Assembly: GCF_003590095.1 (NCBI RefSeq)
Contig: NC_039494.1
Span: 2,542,001-2,606,000 of the forward strand
Length of the DNA: 64,000 bases
Origin: Trichoplusia ni
Taxonomy: Eukaryota; Arthropoda; Insecta; Lepidoptera; Noctuidae
Direction: 5' to 3'
Below the pieces are notes generated by a model. That model was not told the origin of the DNA. It made no database searches and saw nothing but the letters and a program-made list of their open reading frames with translations. This document shows, one piece after another, positions 1 through 13,400 of this stretch. Positions within the stretch are counted from its first letter, which is position 1, and each line of letters starts with the position of its first letter. Made by a program: the position numbers and the translations under genes.

Positions 1-475
1 AAGATCGCCAGCGAGTCAGAAACTCATTGTTATACCGATAACGATATTCAGCGATGCGATGCCACTCGACTCGTGCCATGTCGGCGACCGTCGTTCGTGA
101 AATTATTATGGCTGGAAAAGTGGGCAAGTACATAAATATCGCAGACTGTTCCGTCTTTTCATGTAATATGATGTTCTTCACATTATCTATTATCTCCGTT
201 TTAAATAACGTGCGTGCCCCGTTTGCTGAAGTTTCGTAACTCGAAAGGGGCGTTTTGTAATTTGTGCGTCAGACTGTTTAATGGGAGTCTTTAATAAGAT
301 CATGTTTGAAAATCAGGAGTGTGAGGTAAATAAAAAATAAGTGAAATTATATTGAAATTGGTTCTGTTATTTTGAAATTAATGATGTTTTATCGTGTTTT
401 ACTTGCTAAGTAATTTTATTTCTTCAATACCTATGTATCAAGTTAAAAGTGTTATTACACACCTATTAATTTCTT
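1..475. other. No gene seen
   Basis: The first 250 bases are of more balanced composition than what follows; the rest is AT-rich. Short open frames here show no protein-like composition. Nothing else to support. Confidence 0.6.
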
Positions 476-664
476 TAAAAAAACAAACCCCGTATTAAGG
501 AATATAACCTTTTTGACGCGGGGCTTTCCAAAAATATTTAAGTTAATACTCAGGACAAGCATTCGTGGATCATACAAATGCTAGTCCTGCGTGGGGATCG
601 AACCCGCGACATATCGCGCTCAGTCAATTTGGTGACATCAACCACTCGGCTATCCGTGCAGTCA
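476..664 (-). mobile_element. tRNA-headed SINE, minus orientation
   Basis: On the minus strand a head beginning ACTGCACGGATAGCCGAGTGG carries an A box (TAGCCGAGTGG) and a B box (GGTTCGATCCC) about 50 bases later, the layout of an internal RNA polymerase III promoter. The tRNA-unrelated body follows and includes a 37-nt imperfect palindrome (AGGACTAGCATT / AATGCTTGTCCT) at about 549-585, then a T-rich end. The head does not fold into a full tRNA followed by a terminator, so I call a SINE and not a tRNA gene. Confidence 0.7.
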
Positions 665-3294
665 TCACAATCCTTCATAATAAGTAATAAAATCATTTCT
701 TAAAATACCCCGAATAAGAAAAATGTATATAATAATATGTACATCCTCAAACCCAAATTCCATTTCCAATCTAAAGCTCTACAATTCACGTGCACGAGGA
801 ATCCGAGTAAGATTTCTAAAACAATTGGTGGTACGTATTAGTTGGAAACAATTGGGAGTTGCAATATTTTATCAAATATAGCATCGTATGGCGGCGTGCG
901 TATGCCCTAAACAGAATTGCAGAAATTCGGATGAACGATATCGGGCGGCGGACACGAGGCGACCAACTGGGACCGAATACACTACAAAATTCTATGCAGT
1001 ATATGTTAGACTAACAGAGAACGCTTTACTAGTTGACTTCAGAGAGACACTATTTGTGCACTACAAAATGTTGTGGGGAATCTGCAGCTTTGTAGAAAGT
1101 TTATAGTAAATGGTCAATATACAAAAAAACTAGATTTTATTTTGATGCAAGAATGTACTTTTTATCAATGATGAAAAGTACATTCGTGCAACGTGTCGTC
1201 TTTACTTTACATCTGATTTAAATTACTACTTTACTAACTTGCAACATTAACTAAGGGACACACATTCATATACCTAAATGTTTACTAATTTGAAATGAAG
1301 ACCGACACATGTGCTAGTGTATAGTTCAACTGCCATAATAGTTCTTATACTTCATCCTATGAGTTTAAAAATGTTATATTTGATTATAGAGTGTATAATG
1401 TTTGATGTGAAAGCTTCACTTCTACTGCGTTATCAGTCGGTTCTGTTCCACGTGCCCGAGCCCAGATCGTTAATTGACTTTCGGCTCCAAGTGATTCGGC
1501 CAGTCATCGTTCTAGTTTTGTATTTTTGGCGCCTATTCCATTCCTAACAGCCCTCTATATTTTTTTACATGGCAGATCAATTATGATTTCGAATTGGTTT
1601 GATGAATCTGAATAAATTCCCATTGCTGTTGTTTAATTGCCTTGTTGGTTGTTTGAAAAATGGTTTAATCAATATAAACGTTTTGTATAGACTACAAATA
1701 GAGGTGTGCTGCTAGCAAACAATAGTGGCCAGCTTTTGTTCCCTTGTAGCCGGGAATTAACTTTATTTAGAATTCACCTTTTTGAGTGAAGTATGAAATA
1801 AATGACGCCTTATAAAAACCTTTGTTTTAAGTACTACGGATAATGTTATAGGCTATAGCTTTAACATACTTTAAAACAAACAAAATTACATTTTCTAAAG
1901 CAGTTGTTCGTCAAGATGTTTATCGTCACGCAATTTTCTGAGCACTCGTCAAAAAATAAATTCAGAATTAAAATGTAGTTTTTATGATACTTAAAAGGAA
2001 TCGAAACTCTTTTGTTATATTCTCACGCGAAAGTTTACATATCGCGCTTTGAATAAAAATATATTAACGCGATGAAGTAGTATTACGCATGTTAATTGGA
2101 CATGCGCATTGCACATGCGTGTACGCACCGCCGGACGCGCGGCCGCCGAACAAAAAATTCAATTTCAATGCAAATAATGACGAAAATTACTTTAAACGAA
2201 CATTTTCGCTTTCGAATTCGCGATTCCATCGGTTAATTGTCACGTATCTGGTTATCATGGTGTGTAAAAACTTAACGGTGCATCCCTCGACCAGGTTCCG
2301 ACGATTTGCACTTTGATAAATTATAACTAACTTCCTTCTTAACTTTAAAGTATTTTTGTAATTGTGGGGTAAGAATAACGGTATTTATGGTGATGAGTTA
2401 ATATTAATTACGCTGTATTTAATATTCGGTTACCGGTATCTTTATATTTACATAACTACTCATTAATTAAAAACAAAGGTGTGCCTACGATTATTACTTG
2501 GCTTAATTTGAAAAATAATCTATACAGTCTTATTTTGCTAAACAAGACCTAACAATTTCGGTACTATCATCTACTATGCACCTACTTATGATTTCATACC
2601 GCAAAAAAATGGCAGAACTATCTTTAATTACAGTCTAATAAAACCCCCTCCTTACCGGCTAGTACGCAATCTACTTAGTGACGTCATCTTTACACTTCAA
2701 GGGGAAATCGAGGATCAAGATTGAGAGCCTTAATTCCATGTCTAATTAGTTAAAGGTCAAATCTCGATAGCCTGCACCGATGCTGTGATAAATGGCGCTC
2801 GATAGAATTCTAACTGAAGAAAATCTAGAAGTTTGTAAGGTCATCAAATCATATAGAAGAAGGGAAATTATATTATGTCAATTATTTATTACAAAATATA
2901 CTTATTAATGTATTCAAAATATGGATACTTTTTTTTCTTGCTAGAATGGATGGACAAGTACCTAATGCAATTTTTCTATCTGTCTGAAATACATATTTCT
3001 TTCACCAAGAATGTCAAGATCGAACTGAATTCGTCGCCTTGATTTTAAACGGTGAATAAATTAGGAATATTTACTTACTGGTCACAAATATTAGATGTAC
3101 ATCTTGAGTATAATGAATTAAGGTTCAAATTAATAACCATTTATGAACCTACGAGAAAGTGTTTTGAAAAAATAAACCTTAAACAAAACACTGCTATTAT
3201 CATAGCCGAATGAAGACAGAAATAAATAGTAAATAACAAAATGTATTAATTAAATTAAGCTCTAAACATTACATGTTAATGAATATCATAATAA
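665..3294. other. Intergenic or intronic, no gene seen
   Basis: AT-rich DNA with the hairpin at 1146-1190 and a small patch of balanced composition at about 2640-2820 containing a TGACGTCA core (CREB/ATF-type palindrome) near 2680. Open frames of 70-80 codons at 888, 1311 and 2089 lack splice context or recognisable motifs and look random. Confidence 0.5.
1146..1190. repeat. Hairpin, 17-bp arms with one mismatch
   Basis: TGCAAGAATGTACTTTT is followed after an 11-base loop by its near-perfect inverse AAAAGTACATTCGTGCA. The inner 12 bp are perfect. No gene is nearby. It could be a MITE-type remnant, a small-RNA hairpin or chance; only the structure is certain. Confidence 0.6.
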
Positions 3295-3514
3295 TTACAT
3301 ATCTACGTGTCTGTGCCTGTGTGCTTGTCTGCAAGTTTGTGCGTGCTTGTGTTTGTCGCGTGTGAGTGAAACAGTTGAGTTGGAACGTCGCCTGGCGTCG
3401 CACTGCCCGCGAGGCAGACGATGCAATCGCTCAATTTGTAGCGTCAGACACAAAAGGAGAGGGATTTTCTTGAAAATTTTAATTTGGATGATACAAAAAA
3501 ATGTGTATTCAATT

Positions 3515-3745
3515 TTAGAATAGATCCATAAAATTAAAAGACAAGTATACAATCGATGTTTTATCTATAAAGCCTGTGTCAGATCCCACTGCTGGGTCTG
3601 AAAGGATACCCCCTTTCTTTTTCAGACACCTATCTCCTCTGTCTTTTGCCATTTCTGGCCACTTCCGACTCGGATGACCACGTTGACGAAGACCTGAATT
3701 TGGCGTCAAATGGGTAAACTGTTTCCCATCGGTCTGACTACATTC
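3515..3745 (-). mobile_element. Decayed 3' end of a non-LTR retrotransposon (LINE)
   Basis: The minus-strand frame contains RQRGHPSRKWPEMAKDRGDR, resembling the end of lepidopteran LINE reverse transcriptase ORFs in which a G-R-P-x-x-x-W block is followed by an A-x-D-R block. The DNA then reads GACCCAGCAGTGGGATCTG, like the common 'cccagcagtggg' 3' end of such elements. Only about 200 bases remain and the frame is broken, so it is a relic. Confidence 0.5.
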
Positions 3746-6700
3746 GCGCGAGAAGACCAGCCCATGAAATAGATTCTTAAATTGAAGAAATATTAAATAT
3801 TGAAAAGACTTTTGCTTTTAGGTACTTACATCACATATTTGTAATATTGAATCGTTTTTATAGAGAAAACCTAATAGGAATTCTATTATTAATCTTGTCC
3901 AGTATGATAAGCATTTATTCAACAATAAATGCTTAGTGCCATATTTTACAATTTAGGATTTCAGTACCCATAGAACTTTCTCTGCCACCAGTACACACGC
4001 AAAAACCCTGCCAAGTTCCGATGCTATCACCACACAACTACGTATGATTAATTAAAAACAATAATAATTTTAATCAGCAAGCGACGGACCAGTCCACTTT
4101 GGTCTATATCTCTTAATAGGGCCTATTCAGGTGTGAAAAATGTGCTACAAACATGTACTTGCTGCTGCTTAATCAACATTACACCTTATAATTACGTGAT
4201 TAAGATTCAGAATTGTGTTTATGTGTTCTTTTTATGTATTTTATAATTTGTAAATAGATAATTAGTGTTTACGTCACGGGGAGACGTGCAGGTGTTGACA
4301 CGTACTTTGTGGATATTATCAAAGTAATTGTAAAGTATAATTGCATATCCCAGTGTCATTCCAAAGATTAATTGATTATAGAAGAGTCGTGTTTATGACA
4401 TAATCTACGTGTTATTTGTAGCTGAGTTTATTAATATGGGTTAATTTATTAGTGAGCTAATTCTTTTTTAAATGTATTGTTTTGTTTTGTTTGCTTGTGT
4501 TTGTAAAGGGTGTTGTTAATATCTTTATACAGATCTATAAGTTTGTGAAATAAATATCTGACTCTACATTAAAATTTTGTATATTTGAATAAGCAGAAAA
4601 CAGCTGGTGGTAATTGAAGGGCTGTAAATGAAAATTAATAATTTGAAGTTTATTTTTATTTTTTTTATTTTGGTCCAATTTTAAAGTGCAGTCATACGTG
4701 TATTAACGATAATTGAATATATATATTTCAAAACGTATGTGCTTACTTAGTCAATACTAGAAAAGCTGATCAAAAATCAAGTTCAAGAATTTAACGAACG
4801 TTACAGATCATGTGTGTCATGTTAGGGCAGAACGCAATAGAAGCAATTAGTTTTATTAATTTTGTAAAAAAAATCGGCTTACTCCAATAAATATGTTATA
4901 TGATATTAGGCTGTTGAATGTCAATAGGTTTTTAATATTAGTACCCTACACTGTCGAAACTAAAATAGTGACGAAAGCAAAAGCCAAAAGCTATCTCCAA
5001 AAACAAAAAGAAACCAAAACCACTCACACCACAGCAAAATGAAGTTCTACAAAATAAACTCAACTTTTAAAAGACTATTAAATGTTCAACACACAAATAG
5101 GAAATGATCGATCAGCTCATGATTAGCGCGTGTTGGACACCAGTTGTCTTCACCGCAGCGATGGCTTGCATGATCGACGTCGGTGATTCAATAACCACAG
5201 AACAGAAGTGTAAAAGGAAATGGTAGTTAGTTCTTAAGTCAGTATGAGAGGATAAAGATTCAAGTTAGCTTGTCAAAGTTTAACAGATTTGTGACGAGTT
5301 TTATTTTACATCTGATTATTTGACAAAATACAAGAATCAGAAAGAAAAGGCAAATAAATTTGACTGCACAGATAGTAGAGTGTTGCGCTACCACATCAAA
5401 CCCGGTGTGCAGGACGTGTCAATGGTTCAACCCCTATGTAAAACTTGAATTTGGTCATTTAAGAATGCTTGTCCTGAGTTTGAGTCAAATGGTGGTAGAA
5501 AGCAGAAACCACTCTACGTTATTTAGTACGCTGTCACTTTCACAACTGGAATAATATTACTTTAGAAGGTGGCGGTAGAATATCAGCGCTACGGCAATGA
5601 TGTGCATTTCTGTCTATTCTTTTGATCCATGACCACAACGATATGATAGCTTGCGTGATCGACGCCACGTCTAAACCGCAGCGCAGACGGGATCGACGAA
5701 GACATGAGCCTCTTGTTGATTCAATTATAATAAGGGCCTATTATCAAATTGTTTTTTTTTAATAGCCAGCGGTTTTGAGGTTAGAGTTTTTAAAGGGGAA
5801 ATTAGTTTTCTTGAGTAGCAAGTTACGCAGGTGACACAAATTTGTTTTATTTTTGAAAACGTATTTTAATTACGAACCATTTGTTCAATTATTACAATTC
5901 CAAGTACAAAACTAATATTCCACTACACTTTTTGCTATTAAAATTTATAATTGATGCAAATGCAAAAATATTAACATTTGTAAGCAAAATTCCGTCTTGA
6001 ACGGGCAATACGTCATTGAAATCCAGGCACACAATGGTACAATACAATGTTAATACTATCAAGGTATGCAATTAGACATAACATGCGTGTGTTCAGCTAA
6101 ACATTTCAAACGATATAATAATTCATTCCTTACATTAACGTCGTTCATAAATTTCGCAACTATTTCGATAGCAGAATTTAAATTTATGTGAAGTATGCAT
6201 TCTGTACGTGTAAAGGCGGGCTTCGAGTAAAAACAAGGCGTACGGAGGCCTAATCTCACGTGATCTCCGTCTCGTCTGTTGCAAAGCATCTGGTGGTGCG
6301 AGTTTTTAATGCTGATTGGATAGTACCTGCATGTTTTATTTAGTATCGATGGGAAAAACTGAAGATGTTGTGAGCTCTCGAGATAGATACGTCATGAGTA
6401 GAGCTGGAGTTTTAGTAGAGAAAGACGAAGTGTTGGACAAACAGTTATACCAAATGAATTTAGCTTTTGTAAAAGAAATGGATTATTCAACCTGCTTAGT
6501 GGAGTGACTCATGACGTCTAGATACTGTAGTCAATTGAACGACCTATTTATTTGCACTTGTGTCTGCCATTTGTCTCAATACTTTGTAAAAAACCTGACC
6601 TATTCCCCAATCAACAGCTTTACAAATAAGAATATTAACGAGATATACAAAACATATAACATAAATTATGTTTTGATAGAAATTGATGCATTGCCATGCA

Positions 6701-7680
6701 AAGAGAAATTAATTGCGGCTATCTATGTAGGTGTTTCAATAATTTATTCCTACAATGACGAATATAGGGCCGGCTGAGTTTGCAGCTAATATTTTTAATG
6801 TATTCGCTTCATTATCGATATGATGGCGATCTGTGTGACGAAACACGCGGCAAATATGATGCATTGGTACGATCGGCGATAACACAGCTGAATCGTTTAA
6901 AGTAAACCTTTTTGAAAGCTCCCAAATTATTTACAGCGCGATTTTGGACCTTGCTGCTCTTGAAATAAAGAGTTTGTAGAATGTGAGCGATTTTTGTTTG
7001 TGAATAAATAGCGTGGCTGTTGTTTTACTATCGCAATTAGTAATGTAGGAAAATCAATGAGGTTCATTTTGTAGATTACTCGGCTGCGCCCGATGAGCGA
7101 TCGAACCTTTGTTAATGTTCAAGTATCCTTTTCAAAAGTATCCTTTGAGTGTGAATTATTATAGCTAGTAAACAGTTCATCATCCCTGACAGGAATGAGC
7201 GAAACTTTTGTCAATCATTTAACGTAATATGGTAAATTATGAAATGTAAATAACGACTTCATTAAAGTGAATTTAAAATCAAAAAGAATGTTTAAATACA
7301 TTCCAATTGCTTTAATTCTATTTGATATCCATTGATTACGTATCAGGTATCAACTATAAGGAAAATCTATCAATGTTTTTCTTTAACACATTTTTATAAA
7401 ACGATCAATTTTAAAACAAGATATTAAAAAACAATAAATCATATGCAATAAGACATAATAGATTCAAATTGAATTATAATATAACTTTAAGATAGTAATC
7501 TGATTGCACCACAACCACAACTAAAACCACAGAATATAGAATAGTATGCAAAAGCTAACCACATAAACTTTAGACTTCAGAAAACAGATTTGTCACACGA
7601 CCTCCCGCGCGGGAATTTAAATGCGTAATTAAAACGAGAATGAGTTAGGCCTAGACAGACTGATGATATATTCTAATCAG
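3746..7680. other. Non-coding stretch, no supported gene
   Basis: AT-rich. Two related segments, GATGGCTTGCATGATCGACG near 5160 and GATAGCTTGCGTGATCGACG near 5645, suggest an old dispersed or local duplication. The frame ending at 6507 (from about 6316) has unusually protein-like composition (many E, D, K, R, V) but no recognised domain and no clear partner exon; it may be a relic exon or chance. Confidence 0.4.
3908..3935. repeat. Perfect hairpin, 12-bp arms, 4-base loop
   Basis: TAAGCATTTATT, loop CAAC, AATAAATGCTTA. It encodes AATAAA once on each strand. Gene context is absent on both sides. Confidence 0.6.
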
Positions 7681-7731
7681 TCACTAGTCATTGTAAAAAG
7701 TGTGGTGGAAGGCAGTGCGATGGGCGATAAG

Positions 7732-7790
7732 GCCGTGTCACACGGGCGCGGGGCACAAACGAGCGATTGTGCGCCCGCACACGGCGCCTG
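7732..7790. repeat. GC-rich imperfect palindrome
   Basis: GCCGTGTCACACGGGCGC and the nearly inverse GCGCCCGCACACGGC flank an inner pair GCACAA/TTGTGC around an 8-base loop. It is strongly GC-rich against AT-rich flanks. I have an impression of similar sequence dispersed in moth genomes, so it may be part of a non-autonomous element; a regulatory island is the alternative. Confidence 0.5.
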
Positions 7791-7799
7791 CGCGCTTTG

Positions 7800-10240
7800 C
7801 ATAACAAAGGACGCAATTTGGAGGAAAAATGGCCACGAACTCGGGACATCTCGGACATATTCGGGTGAACTCGGCTCTCGCCTACAACGATAACTATGGA
7901 TTTGAAAATAATTACTGTTATGATTATTTTGTTTGATTGTAGGACAAAGCTGATAAATGATAATGTCGCAATAACATATTGTTTATGAAAATCAATGTAT
8001 TTCATCATTAATATTACGTTCTAATACATGCATGCCCCAGACTGTTCTCTTAAGATGAGCACACTCGATTAATAAATTAATTTATTGCAGAAACTGTCAC
8101 GATTCAAGACCTCAGGATAGAAATTAGAAAACTGAATTGGTGAACTATGACATTAGGACAGATTAATAGTGTCGAACTCCAGAACAGACATAAATACTCA
8201 AAAAGGCAAAAGCATGAATGTTATTCTGAACAAATACACTACATTTAAATTGTCTAAACAGCAAGGTGTCTGGCATATAGCCATGGTATAGATACAAATG
8301 CACACGACGAGTTAGAAAATCTGCATAATTTATTTACTCTTACATAATCTAACACTGTTCATACTCAATTTCAAAGCTTTAAAGCTTATTTTTTGTTCAG
8401 AAATTTATGTCTAATACGATTTCACTAATTTTTGGTTTGAAAAAACTATTTGTAGGGCTGGTATTTTTTTTTGATATTTTTATATCTGATTTAATAAGCC
8501 TGTATTATGTGACTGGTCATAACTCTATCTATGTTTTTGTTGGTTATAACTTTTGCATGCCTCATAGACAAGTATGGCTGAACTGTAATTTTTTAAATTT
8601 ATGTATCAATACAAATATTAGTGGGATAAAGTTGCTTTGTCTTAGCTGGTCTTTCATCAGTCTGTGTAACAAAAGCTGCTATACCTTCTACTTAGCATCT
8701 ACTTGAGTTTTCAACTCATTAATGTTTGACTAACAATCGTGACAGATTCAGACTTCAGATAGATTTTTTCCAAAAATTCTAGGCACGTTTGAACTGATAC
8801 AGATTTAATATGACGATAGAAATCTAGATATTTATTATTCATCTCTTGTGCTGCACGACTTGCATTTCACCTAATGAATATTTGACGGGGTTTGTGTATA
8901 AATATGAAACACGACTTTAATTTTATCTGTGCCGTACATCTTGGAGGGCTTGTGGCTTTCCCCTTGTGTTCTGATATGGTTGAATCCTAAGCAATGTTCT
9001 GTGCAATAATGACATACCTAAATAAAATAAAATAAGTATTAAACGTTATTTTTCTTAAAGCTCCAGCGAATTTTTTGAATAAACTGCGAGATAGAAAAGA
9101 AGAGAAAATTGTTACCGTTTTTTTCATACGTTTAGTAGGTTCTTAAAAATGGTTTGATAAATGAGCGACTCATATATTTCAGTGTTATAATTAATTTAGT
9201 AATATTGATTGTTGTTTTACATTATATTTCTTACTACTTCTGGAATAAGCAAACTGCTAGGAGCAAGCGTAGTGATTGTACCTTATCCATATAAGAAGTG
9301 GCATTTGATCATATGATTGATTCTTCCTTTTTGGTAGTCGCAGGTTCGAATCCTGTTTGTGGTTTAATTTTTTTTTATTGTATAAATTGTACTCAATATA
9401 GAGGTTATATTTTAGGACTCGTCTCTATTTTAACTGCCCACAGTAAAATATTTGTAATTTGTGTTACCCTCAGTTACCCTTAGATTCTTCTGGTAAATAT
9501 TTTTATACGATATTTACATTTGACTAGGTGTCAATTAAGATGTGTACGGAAAGTTAAATAACTAATTTATGACATTATTGGCGTTTTCATCTGAGTTATT
9601 ACTGTCAAAATTTTGTCTCAAGGAATTTGGCAACATGATCTTAAATTGACAGATAAAAGTTAAGGCACTACAGTTGCTAAAGAACCTGCATGCATGCGAG
9701 AAGCATACAAATATTTTATTCCCACGATGCGTACATAGTAAGTACCCATCTACTAAAAGAAAAGACCTTCTGATTGTTTCGTTGTTTTAAAACCCAACAT
9801 CGAATTACGCAATTAGTATTTAAATTTTATTGAAAACAGATAAGTATAATAATGAGGTCCTACTTAATAAATGTTATCTTGAGTGAGCAAGAAATGTTCA
9901 GGCACATTGTGAATGTTGACGCCTATTGTCATCGCACAATGCGTTCGTATCAGCGTTAATTAAGAGTGTCGTAACCAGGCGAGCCTCGGCGAACAGTTGC
10001 AACACGCCCTGCGTGTTTGTTTTTCATAACAATTGCTTGTTTTTACAAAATTTGCATGCGGCCAGAACAATACGCGAGGAGTCGACTTGTTAATATCACT
10101 GAGAATTAACCGGCAGCGGATTGTCGCGCACTCGACCACTGTAAACAATACAAAACGTCGCCGAGCAAAAACAAACTATACAAACGGAGCCACAACAAGA
10201 AGAATAGGAAAATTGCTTTTGTTTAAAAAAATCTATTTGT
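7800..10240. other. Non-coding stretch with a B-box-like motif
   Basis: AT-rich. At 9345-9358 GTTCGAATCC matches a polymerase III B box after GTCGCAG, but no clear A box or element edges can be set, so it is at most a decayed SINE. About 9900-10100 shifts to more balanced composition leading into the GC-rich island at 10.27 kb. The 99-codon frame at 8407 is hydrophobic and AT-driven and looks random. Confidence 0.4.
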
Positions 10241-10269
10241 TCGTGTCTCGAGATGAACGCGCCTACGGT

Positions 10270-10440
10270 GCGTTGGCGGCGGACCAATCACGCGCAGGCG
10301 GCTGCCCGCCCCCGCCGCCGCGGCCAATGGCGGCGCGCGCCACAGCCGCAAGAGCAGTTTCCTTTTTTAAAAGTTTCGCCCTCGACTTCCATCCGATTTC
10401 CCGCCTCGGCTCCTTAAGTTATGGACGGTGAAAAAATACG
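10270..10440 (+). promoter_or_regulatory. GC-rich island with two CCAAT boxes, candidate promoter
   Basis: A sharply GC-rich block contains GGACCAATCACG (10280s) and CGGCCAATGGCGGC (10320s), both CCAAT-box cores on the plus strand, followed by a TATA-like TTTTTTAAAAG near 10365 and a pyrimidine-rich stretch where an initiator would lie. ATGGCGGC also resembles a YY1 site. No open frame with recognisable protein follows within a few hundred bases, so a first non-coding exon, an enhancer or a non-coding transcript are all possible. Confidence 0.35.
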
Positions 10441-10444
10441 TTGA

Positions 10445-13400
10445 TTTATTTATTAAGACGCGAGTTTTTGCGAAGTTAAATTATGATGTTGGCTGGAGCT
10501 GCTCCCGGCTCTGGTGAACGCTTCACAGTTTTTACGGCAGGCGTCCTCCCGCCGCCATGCCGGTGCCCACGCAGCTTCATATATTTTAATTTCATTGAAT
10601 TTTTATTGTATAAAACGTGCCCGCAATGAGCGAATGTGTCAAGATACATCTAAGTTATTCGCCCCTCAGTCCGCTTCGTTCCCACATTACGCTCATCGAT
10701 AGGCTAAACACATATCATCGGCTCGCTAGCGCTTTATGAGTTCTAAATTTATTTCTTAACCACGTTATTATTATGTCTCACTTACTATTTAATTCAGACC
10801 TCTATATAAACTTGAATTCAGATCTTAATTTGTAAAAATATTTCATTTAGACTTGTTCATAAGTTTAGTCAACACTCTACAAATTCTATACTTTATTATA
10901 AAACCTAAATAAAACTCAATTTTACAAATGTATACTTTTTTATCTTGAGTATCTATAATACAAAATTATGCCAAGACACAAAATGTACAAGAAGTTCTAT
11001 ATCGTTTCTTTATTAACACCACTTTTTAAATATAACTCTACAAAGTACAAAATAGTAGAATCAACATCTTTAACAATATTCGCCAAAAATGTATGTACTT
11101 CATAAAAACCAATTTATTAGATATAATTCTGTCATCAACTTAGCCCCTAAATATGTTTTCCTTGTAGTGAAATTAAAATTTGTTTATTCTGATATAAGAG
11201 CCATGTTTTACTTATTTTTTGTTCAGTGTAGTAGTTTGAACTACATATTCTAAATATAATATTGATTATTACTATTAATATTGAGAAAAACATTTCGGGC
11301 TTTAACCAATTGCTAGCAAATTAAATGGCAATTCAAATTCAGAGTTCTTGGCATGATAGAATTTGTAATTTGTTCTGAATTTGACCAAAAAGTCGTTTAA
11401 AATAATAACCTAACCAGAACATCAATTTAATAATTGTTTGTAAACATAACATACTTAAAATATACAGCGTACTGACCACTGTCATTGTCAATGCTATGCA
11501 AAAATATATTTTTGAAATGACGTCAGAAAAAAACATCGCCTAAAAAATGTTTGAAATGAGAATGAATTTTTGAATTCGATAAAAAAAAAACTGGAAGTCA
11601 CTGAACCAAGAAAGTAACACTTGAATATGTAAGGAAAAAAAAGTAAGTGGCTAAATACGTACAACACTATTAAATCTAAACCCTATGCCGAGATCAATCA
11701 CAACACACGTATAAATCAATCAAGGAATAGCGCACGCTATCGAACGATCTTTACCAGAAAACACATATCATTTGCCTAATTAGATTGGGCGTTAAATCGC
11801 CAAACAACCATTTATAATCTGTTCATTTAAAAATAATGCCGCATAAAAAACTCGTCAAAGATATTGTCAGGAGATACCGACCGAACTCTGTTCGCAGGCA
11901 TCGCTTAAAAAACTCGAAAAAAACTCACTCGAGGCGATCCGTGACTCCTATTTTTTTGTTTTATTATTTTTAATTCATATTATCGTACGGCTATCCCCTT
12001 TAATTTTGTTTTTAAGTATGGCCCACGGTATGCTGGCAGCTACGTTTATGGATATTCAGAATTCCGTGGCGTATCGTCCACGGGGCGATTTCATTTTATG
12101 TAAATGTGATGCGAGGAGTGCGCCTGCGCAGGTGCGGCCTGTAATTGTGACAGATGTAAGGTAAGCGCCTAACCGACAATTTATTTACAATAACCAATGT
12201 TTAGGCACGAAGTAGCACTAAACTGCTGCAGTAATTAGGTATTGGATACCTATCATTACATGCTGTAAAACAGTGAAATTATTTTACTAACAAAAAAATC
12301 GAACAACTGCTATTTTATTGTTTTAAAATTTGTTCTTGATAGTTTTTTACTTACGAAGAGTCATATTATAATAAATATCATTTTTCTCTCTCCCTCAAAA
12401 ACCTCAAACACTTTAGGGCACAGCGACCTCTTCACCTCCGTTCTAAAGTTCCTTGTCTCTTTGGTGCGTTTGTGCATAACTCACATAGCCAATCCAATTG
12501 CTAATCCAGGCAGGTTTGCACATCATTCCATAAACTCTAAGTTGGCTTTAAAAGATTTAGCATATAATTCCAGCATTTAGCGTACCTACTTTTAAAAAAT
12601 AAATTGAAGATGTTCAACCAATATATTTAACGTACAAAAAGTCGTGACAAAAACTGCATATTCAATGTACTAGAAAAAAAGTGTCAAAAGAAAACTTCCA
12701 GCATCTGAATAAGATAACAGAATTTACAGATTAGAAGAAACATCTGAAACATCCAAACAAATAGGAACTACAAAAATGTTACTATTTTCAGCATGCTCGA
12801 TTGTGGTTAAAAAGGCTTGTCTTCTCCAAACTTGGCGGATAATAAACCTTTTTTTAGAAAGTACCTAGTTTGAATGATTTATTTAATATATGCTAAGCCC
12901 AGAATTCAATATTATTAAATGTACAATTATTTTTACTTACCTTACCTACTTCAGAAATGTATACTACAGTTTATAACACATGCTTAGAAAATCCGAATTC
13001 GTTAATTACTCTAATAAAATATTTATTGTAAGTAAAATAAGCCATTAAGTGCTATTTCTTCACTGAATGTACAATAGTATTTTCCTCTGACATAGTGCAT
13101 GTAAAGTAATAAAATGTTTCAATTAGGTATTTAAATCTTAAAATTAAAAATACATAGTCATAACACCATGCTTCATAATCTCTGACTTAATATAGCGATA
13201 ACTACCGTCAGTGATAAAAACCTGCCAAGTGCGAGTCGTACTTTCAACACTGTTTGTTAACAGATAGTCTAAAGCTTGCTTGCTACAGCAAATCTGTTGG
13301 TTGACAGACTCGATTTTCTTTTTATGTACACACTATCAAATTTATTTCCCAGCAACCTCGATCCATATTTTTATTATAGCAGCAATAGATATCCACCATC

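Noticed and set aside
590..662. A tRNA gene on the minus strand (A and B boxes present)
   Set aside because: The arms do not pair as a full tRNA and the sequence continues into a SINE body; the same holds for 39665-39738.
9298..9483. SINE or tRNA around the B-box-like GTTCGAATCC
   Set aside because: No A box at the right distance and no recognisable body or edges.
10033..10431. A 132-codon open frame on the plus strand
   Set aside because: Its length comes from a GC-rich, stop-poor island; composition is Arg/Ala/Pro-rich with no domain, and it runs through the CCAAT boxes.
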